Assembly (NCBI GenBank): GCA_003956705.1
Contig: QZCP01000068.1
Coordinates: forward strand, 124,001-188,000
DNA from: Brevipalpus yothersi
Taxonomy: Eukaryota; Arthropoda; Arachnida; Trombidiformes; Tenuipalpidae
Reading direction: 5' to 3'
DNA length: 64,000 bases
The first letter of the stretch is position 1. Each line of letters begins with the position of its first letter. Position numbers and translations under genes: made by a program. The notes under the pieces were generated by a model. The model saw only the letters and a program-made list of their open reading frames with translations, was not told the origin of the DNA and did not search any database. Shown piece by piece: positions 59,206 to 64,000 of the stretch.

Positions 59206-61507
59206 TCATATAAAAACTTTGACTAATGCATCAGCACCAGCACTAGCAAAGAAAGGCTTGGTAGGATGAAAGGTGACATCAAATATGGCCTCGTCAAATT
59301 TCTTTCGATGAGACGTTATCTCTTGTATACAAGTTCTGCTATCGAAATTCCAGAGACGTACACTACAATCATGACTTCCGCTGAGCAAATGCAGACCATT
59401 AGGATCACATGCAACACAAGTGACCTCATCTAAATGGGCAACCATTTCGTGTACACATTTGCCACTACTTAAGTCCCAGAATTTTATCTGGCGATCCTGA
59501 TGAGCGCTTACCATTATTGGCATAGTGGGATGAACAGTTATAGAGTTGATACGAGATGAATTCTCTGACTTCAACGTGAGAACAGGTTGATTAATGTTAC
59601 TTGATTCTATGTCATATATTGATATTGATCCATCCGTGAATGATGCTGCTAGTAGACTAGCTGAAGAGGAATTTTCAACCGAACAATGTGGAAGTATACT
59701 AGCCAAACAAGTTGGCCGTACGTTGTTGTCTAGAGAGAAAGAGAGAAAGAAAGAACAAAAAAATTTGAAAATAATCCAGTTTAGAAGAATGATAATATTT
59801 ACCTTGCCATGTTATATTTTTTATACACTTTTTACTGCTCGAACTCCAAACTTTGATTGAAAGATCAGCACTTGCTGAGCAGATGATATCTCCACTGCCC
59901 GTGCTAGGTAAAGATACTATTGACCAAATAGCATCAGTATGGCCAATGAGGCTACCAGCCATTAGTAGGGGATTATAATTATCAAAAGGATCAATGTTGG
60001 CAATATTAGAAGGTATCAACCAAATAAATAATTCACCGTTCTGAGCTCCTGAGTATATCGTGTTGTTGATCAATTCTAGAGAGAGTACAGCGGAAGTATG
60101 CCCGCGATAAGTATGAATGGGCTCCAAGTCGAATGTTGTAGCTCCTTGAGATGCCTGCTGTTTGCCCTTATTAGATGGTGGGGATGTTCGACTCAAGTTC
60201 CATAATTTGAGTGTCTCATCTTGAGAACATGTAACTAATAGAGGTTCCTCTGCATGAAATCTTAATGAACGGACACAATCGAAGTGGCTTTTAAGAGAAA
60301 ATCTGGGACTCCACTGTTTACGATGTTCACCACCGGTTGAATCTTGGGGATCATCAGAACCAACTGTAGAACCGTTGACATCCAGAGATTCATTGGTTAC
60401 GGTGAGAGCAGCAAGATCACCCATATCGACCATATCTTTGCCAGAAGATGAAGGTCTCCAACACGGAGAAACGTCATCCTTATTAGCTCGAGGAGAGGAA
60501 AGGAAATCGAATTCCGCCAATACGTTTTCTGTTTCTGAGTCAAGCGATAAGGAGGTACGATTGGCAACATCTTCTTCCTCATCATCCTCTGAATCTTCGT
60601 TCATTTGATCATAATTAGTATTTCCATGAGCACGAGCTGATTCATCAAGAAAGCCGAATGTAGCCAGTACGGATGATTCAGCTTCTGATACAACTGGCAT
60701 GGCTGGAGAATGATGCTGTTTGCGTCGATTGTTCGTGATTTGCTGCTGTTTATTAGTATCTGGATCAGGAGTAACTTTGTTGTTTGCTTGTGTTTCCTCC
60801 TCATTTTCATCTGGACCTCGCATATTGATTAGACCTAACAATGATCGTACTCGTGATGATCGAACATCAATAATGGAATCAGTGTAACCAATTTCTTGTA
60901 GATACTGTCTTAAAAGTTGCCTGCCAAGCATCCAATTGACACCATCAGCTCCGGTATCAGGATTATTACCGGTATCACAATTAGCACCAAAGTTACTCGT
61001 CATTGTGGTCGCATTATCACTAACACCATCACCACCACTATTGATGAGACTTCTATCAACAGGAATATTATCAAGCGTTGGAGCATCGACACCATATTTA
61101 AGTTTATGATATTTAGCTCTCTCTTGTCTTAAACAGTATTCTAACATTTTGATGCGTCTCACAAGATCACTTTTCAAATTTTCTTGTCCTTTACGCTCGC
61201 CTTGTAACAAAGCAATACGTGCATTGAGTTCATATCTTTCGATTTCCCATTGATGTCTTTCATTCTCAAATCTTTGCCATTCACATTGTATATAATGTAA
61301 TACACCAGGTAAAGTGTATTGTACTGGTGGTGTTATGTGTTGCAGATGGGCAGGACTTGTAGTAGTAGTATTATTGTCCACAGTATTTTGAGCACCAACA
61401 CCACCAACACCACCACCACCACCACCGTTACCACTGTTATTGATGTTGTTGCTATTAGCGGTAGCGATTTGAGGCTTAATTTCATTATTGCCGTCCATCG
61501 AGCTCAT
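59206..61507 (-). CDS. STRN: Striatin family scaffold (Cka/STRN-like)
   Basis: Two exons on the minus strand, 61507-59803 and 59729-59206, 742 aa. Striatins are the regulatory B''' subunits of PP2A that scaffold STRIPAK kinase-phosphatase complexes. After an Asn/Gly-rich leader comes the hallmark block QYTLPGVLHYIQCEWQRFEN leading into the caveolin-binding/coiled-coil segment (EIERYELNARIALLQGERKG, LKSDLVRRIKMLEYCLRQER, AKYHKLKYG). The block LGRQLLRQYLQEIGYTDSII is also diagnostic. An acidic linker leads to WD repeats from about residue 400 (LRFHAEEPLLVTCSQDETLK through LHLLSGSHDCSVRLWNFDS) ending KVFI, as in other striatins. Complete. The start is the first of two nearby ATGs. Confidence 0.95.
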
Positions 61508-62758
61508 TCCTATATTCTTTTAAAACATTTGAAAAACACATTAAATTATTATATGAACAGAACAAAAAAAGATTGAAAATCACACACACAGAGAGATACT
61601 TCTCAATCGATGGGTGTCTCACCTCACTTCTCAAGTCTCTCTCTTGTTGAGAGAAGTCTTCTTCAAGCCAAGCCAATGTAAATGTACATGTAAATGGCCA
61701 TATGCAATAGATGGCAACCAGAAAGCGCTAGAATCGCTCCATCTTAAACACAGCGCCAAGCACTGAGCTTGGTAATTTTGTCCACTAGATGTCGCTGACT
61801 TTTCAACATCATGTAGAGGGCGCTTTCAAAAAAATATATCGATAATTGATAATCGATTACTTTTAAAACATCGATTATTGATGATAACTTTTTCGAGCGA
61901 GAAGTCGATACATTGATACGCCTTTACTCACACTATTGTCACAAACAGTATTATTGTACACACAGAGTACACACCCGGTGTTTGGTTGGGTGGTGAAGAG
62001 AGAGAGAGAGTCAATGGTTTTTGTGATTTAATTGATCAGAAGTTCAATTGTGATTACCAATTTTGTCATGTTTATACTCACTGTCACTTGGAAACATATG
62101 ATTTAATTGGCGCCTTGGTGTTATCACAAGTCACCATCTGCCCACCTTATTGATCTATTCAGGCCCGTGAAAAGCCGTGAAAAGTCGTAAAAAGCTTCTT
62201 ATTTAGCATTCAAATTGTATCTGATTCTGATTGTTCATCGATTATTGTCGATCGCCACTACTACAAGTGATTAAGTACCCATTGTCATCTTGCCAATTTT
62301 GAATTGAATTCATTCATTGATTCATATTTACTTGATTCATCAAACTTACCCGGTAAGTGACCGGCTTGCTTGATCATTGTTTCTTTTGAGTAGTCATTCA
62401 TGCTCATTTTTGCTCGATTTTCAACCACAATTTATTCTCACAACAATTATGGCTTGGAATGTTCATAATCTGTGTGGTTTGGGTAACATGATTGTGTAAC
62501 TGTCAATTGTCATTGTGCTGTGATTGAACTACAGCAGTTTCCTGACTTGAGTAGCAAGGCAGTTTCATCTGTGTACACACCTTTCTGAAAAGCTTTTATA
62601 TTCTCCACCATATTGTTGATACGCCTTGCTTGTAGATTTATTCCATTAGTGTTAGCTTTCTACCTACACATTCCTTTCATTGCTATATAATATCCTTCTC
62701 TCCAATTTTCTTCAACTCATTGGTTGTATTTCAATTTAGAGTCATTTATTACCCAGAT
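61508..62758. promoter_or_regulatory. Bidirectional striatin/lamin spacer with DRE-like cluster
   Basis: Palindrome TATCGATA at 61837-61844 (the Drosophila DREF element) is followed by AATCGATTA, CATCGATTA and GTCGATA within 80 nt. AGATGGC at 61709 and AGATGTCGC at 61787 lie nearby. A 5' UTR intron of lamin probably ends at TTTAG near 62739. No coding exon. Confidence 0.5.
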
Positions 62759-64000
62759 ATGGCTTCTGTTGAGAAGAAAAAGTCTACATCATCAGCAACC
62801 ACAATATCGGAGGTGACCACTTCGTCCGAAAGTAAAGTTCAAAGCCCAGTATCGGTTGCCATCAGAACTAGACAGCAAGAGAAGCGTGATCTACAGAATC
62901 TCAATGATCGCCTAGCTGACTATATTCAACGTAACAGAGAACTTCAGAGTGAAAATTATTCATATATCATTGAAATCCGCACCCTAAAGGAGAATCAGGA
63001 GAAAGAGGTCCACAAAACTCGGATTGTTTGCGAAAAAGAAATCAAAGATCTTCGATTAGCATTGGATGAGGTGTCTAAACAAAAAGCCAAATGTGAATTA
63101 GATGCTAATCGTTTTCGAGGTGAAAAAGATGAAGCTGCTAACAAGTGAGTATTACCCCTCTCTTCCCCCACAATCTCTCTTCCGGTATGCTAGTTTTCCT
63201 GCCAATCATTGTCTTTGATCTATTATCGAGATTGCTCAAGTCAAATTATTGTTATTGACATTCCTCGAAATCCTCATCTTTATTCTCCAATAGGCTGAAA
63301 GCAAAATTGAAAGAGTGTTCTAATCTACTCAAAAAAGTTGAAACATATGAAACCCAGCTTGAAGATGTCAAATCTCGCCTCAACCATGCCCAAATGGAGA
63401 AGAAGCGTAGCGATGAGATCATCAATGAACTAAAGCAAGATCTCCAATCGTCTGACAAACAGATTGCTGAACTACGACGATTGCTTGAAAATGAAACCTT
63501 TAAGCGAGTTGACAAAGAAAATCAAATTCAAAGTCTTCGTGAAGAGATGAACTTCAAAGAATCTCTTCATCAGCAAGAGATATCTGAGACTCGAGCTACG
63601 AGTCAAACACAGCTCGAGCAGGTTGTGGAAGAACAGATCAAGGAAGTATATGAGCAGCGGCTTGCTGACGAGCTTCAAGAACTGAGAGAGATGAGTGAAA
63701 ATCAAATACGCTTGAGCCGTGAAGAAGCTGCCAAAATGTATGAATCACAATTGCAAGATATCCAGAAACGTTTAGATGCCAAAACTAGCTCTGAAACTTC
63801 CATGAAAGGAGAGCTACAGTCATTGAGAGCCAAGGTGGAAAGTTTGGCCTCCGAAGCATCTCGTGTGACCAATCTCAACACCAACTTGAGTAGCCGAGTG
63901 AAAGATCTCGAAAAATTGATCGAACAGGAAAGACGCTGGGCAGCAGCTAGTTTACTTGAGAAAGATGAAGAGATCAAAAGACTCAATAATGAATTGAAAC
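62759..64000 (+). CDS. Lam: Nuclear lamin, 5' part
   Basis: Exons 62759-63144 and 63294 to beyond the window end. Lamins are the intermediate-filament proteins of the nuclear lamina. After a Ser/Thr-rich head with likely mitotic phosphorylation sites (VQSPVSVAIRTRQQEKRDLQ), coil 1A is plain: LNDRLADYIQRNRELQSEN. The rest is continuous heptad coiled coil (coils 1B and 2). The tail with the nuclear localisation signal, Ig fold and CaaX box lies outside the window. An in-frame upstream extension exists before the ATG, but an AG at about 62739 marks a 5' UTR acceptor. Confidence 0.93.

Noticed and set aside
1..64000. tRNA, rRNA or CRISPR arrays
   Set aside because: No tRNA B-box with matching A-box, no rRNA-like blocks and no spaced repeats were recognised; not a computed search.

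Overview
The window is animal nuclear DNA, AT-rich, with spliceosomal introns (many of 58-110 nt), long CT/GA microsatellites and two assembly gaps (N runs at 3252-3603 and 17715-17783, both inside CT/GA repeats). The gene set (NALCN, TSC2, WDR18, concentrative nucleoside transporter, SLC6 nutrient amino-acid transporter, ARL5, FBXO9, striatin, lamin, a chitin-binding cuticle-type protein) and a TATA plus TCAGT initiator promoter point to an arthropod. A compact acariform mite is my best guess, by inference only. No bacterial, CRISPR, rRNA or tRNA feature was found.

Layout. 1-2531 (+): 3' end of a NALCN/narrow abdomen leak channel. About 4818-10418 (+): C-terminal two thirds of tuberin (TSC2), with the 5' part missing or lost around a gap. 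14491-15027 (+): a 93-aa secreted Trp/Gly-rich peptide with a clear core promoter. 15585-19005 (-): a secreted Cys-rich protein in four exons. 19926-21683 (-): WDR18. 22206-28969 (-): an unusual cluster of same-strand, nearly intronless ORFs: an endonuclease, a reverse transcriptase, an RG-rich protein, two related double zinc-finger proteins and a small RING/zinc-finger/membrane protein. 29819-31831 (+): CNT nucleoside transporter. 34417-35737 (+): peritrophin-A protein. 38815-42851 (-): SLC6 transporter. 46672-47748 (+): ARL5. 49485-50983 (-): C2H2 zinc-finger protein. 51916-53879 (+): FBXO9. 54373-54884 (-) and 56789-57420 (+): two divergent paralogues of a small secreted/membrane protein of unknown function. 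59206-61507 (-): striatin. 62759-64000 (+): lamin, cut by the window end.

The host genes are an ordinary mixed neighbourhood: ion channel, mTOR pathway, ribosome biogenesis, transport, trafficking, ubiquitin ligase, STRIPAK scaffold, nuclear lamina. No operon-like logic links them. The exception, and the best candidate for something undescribed, is the 22.2-29.0 kb cluster. Its endonuclease and RT lie in one frame split by a single TGA. The next ORF starts 3 nt after the RT stop. Further finger ORFs follow downstream of the RT rather than upstream, opposite to the usual gag-then-pol order of non-LTR retrotransposons.

Exon coordinates were set by eye from GT/AG sites, reading-frame continuity and remembered family alignments. 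No search was run.
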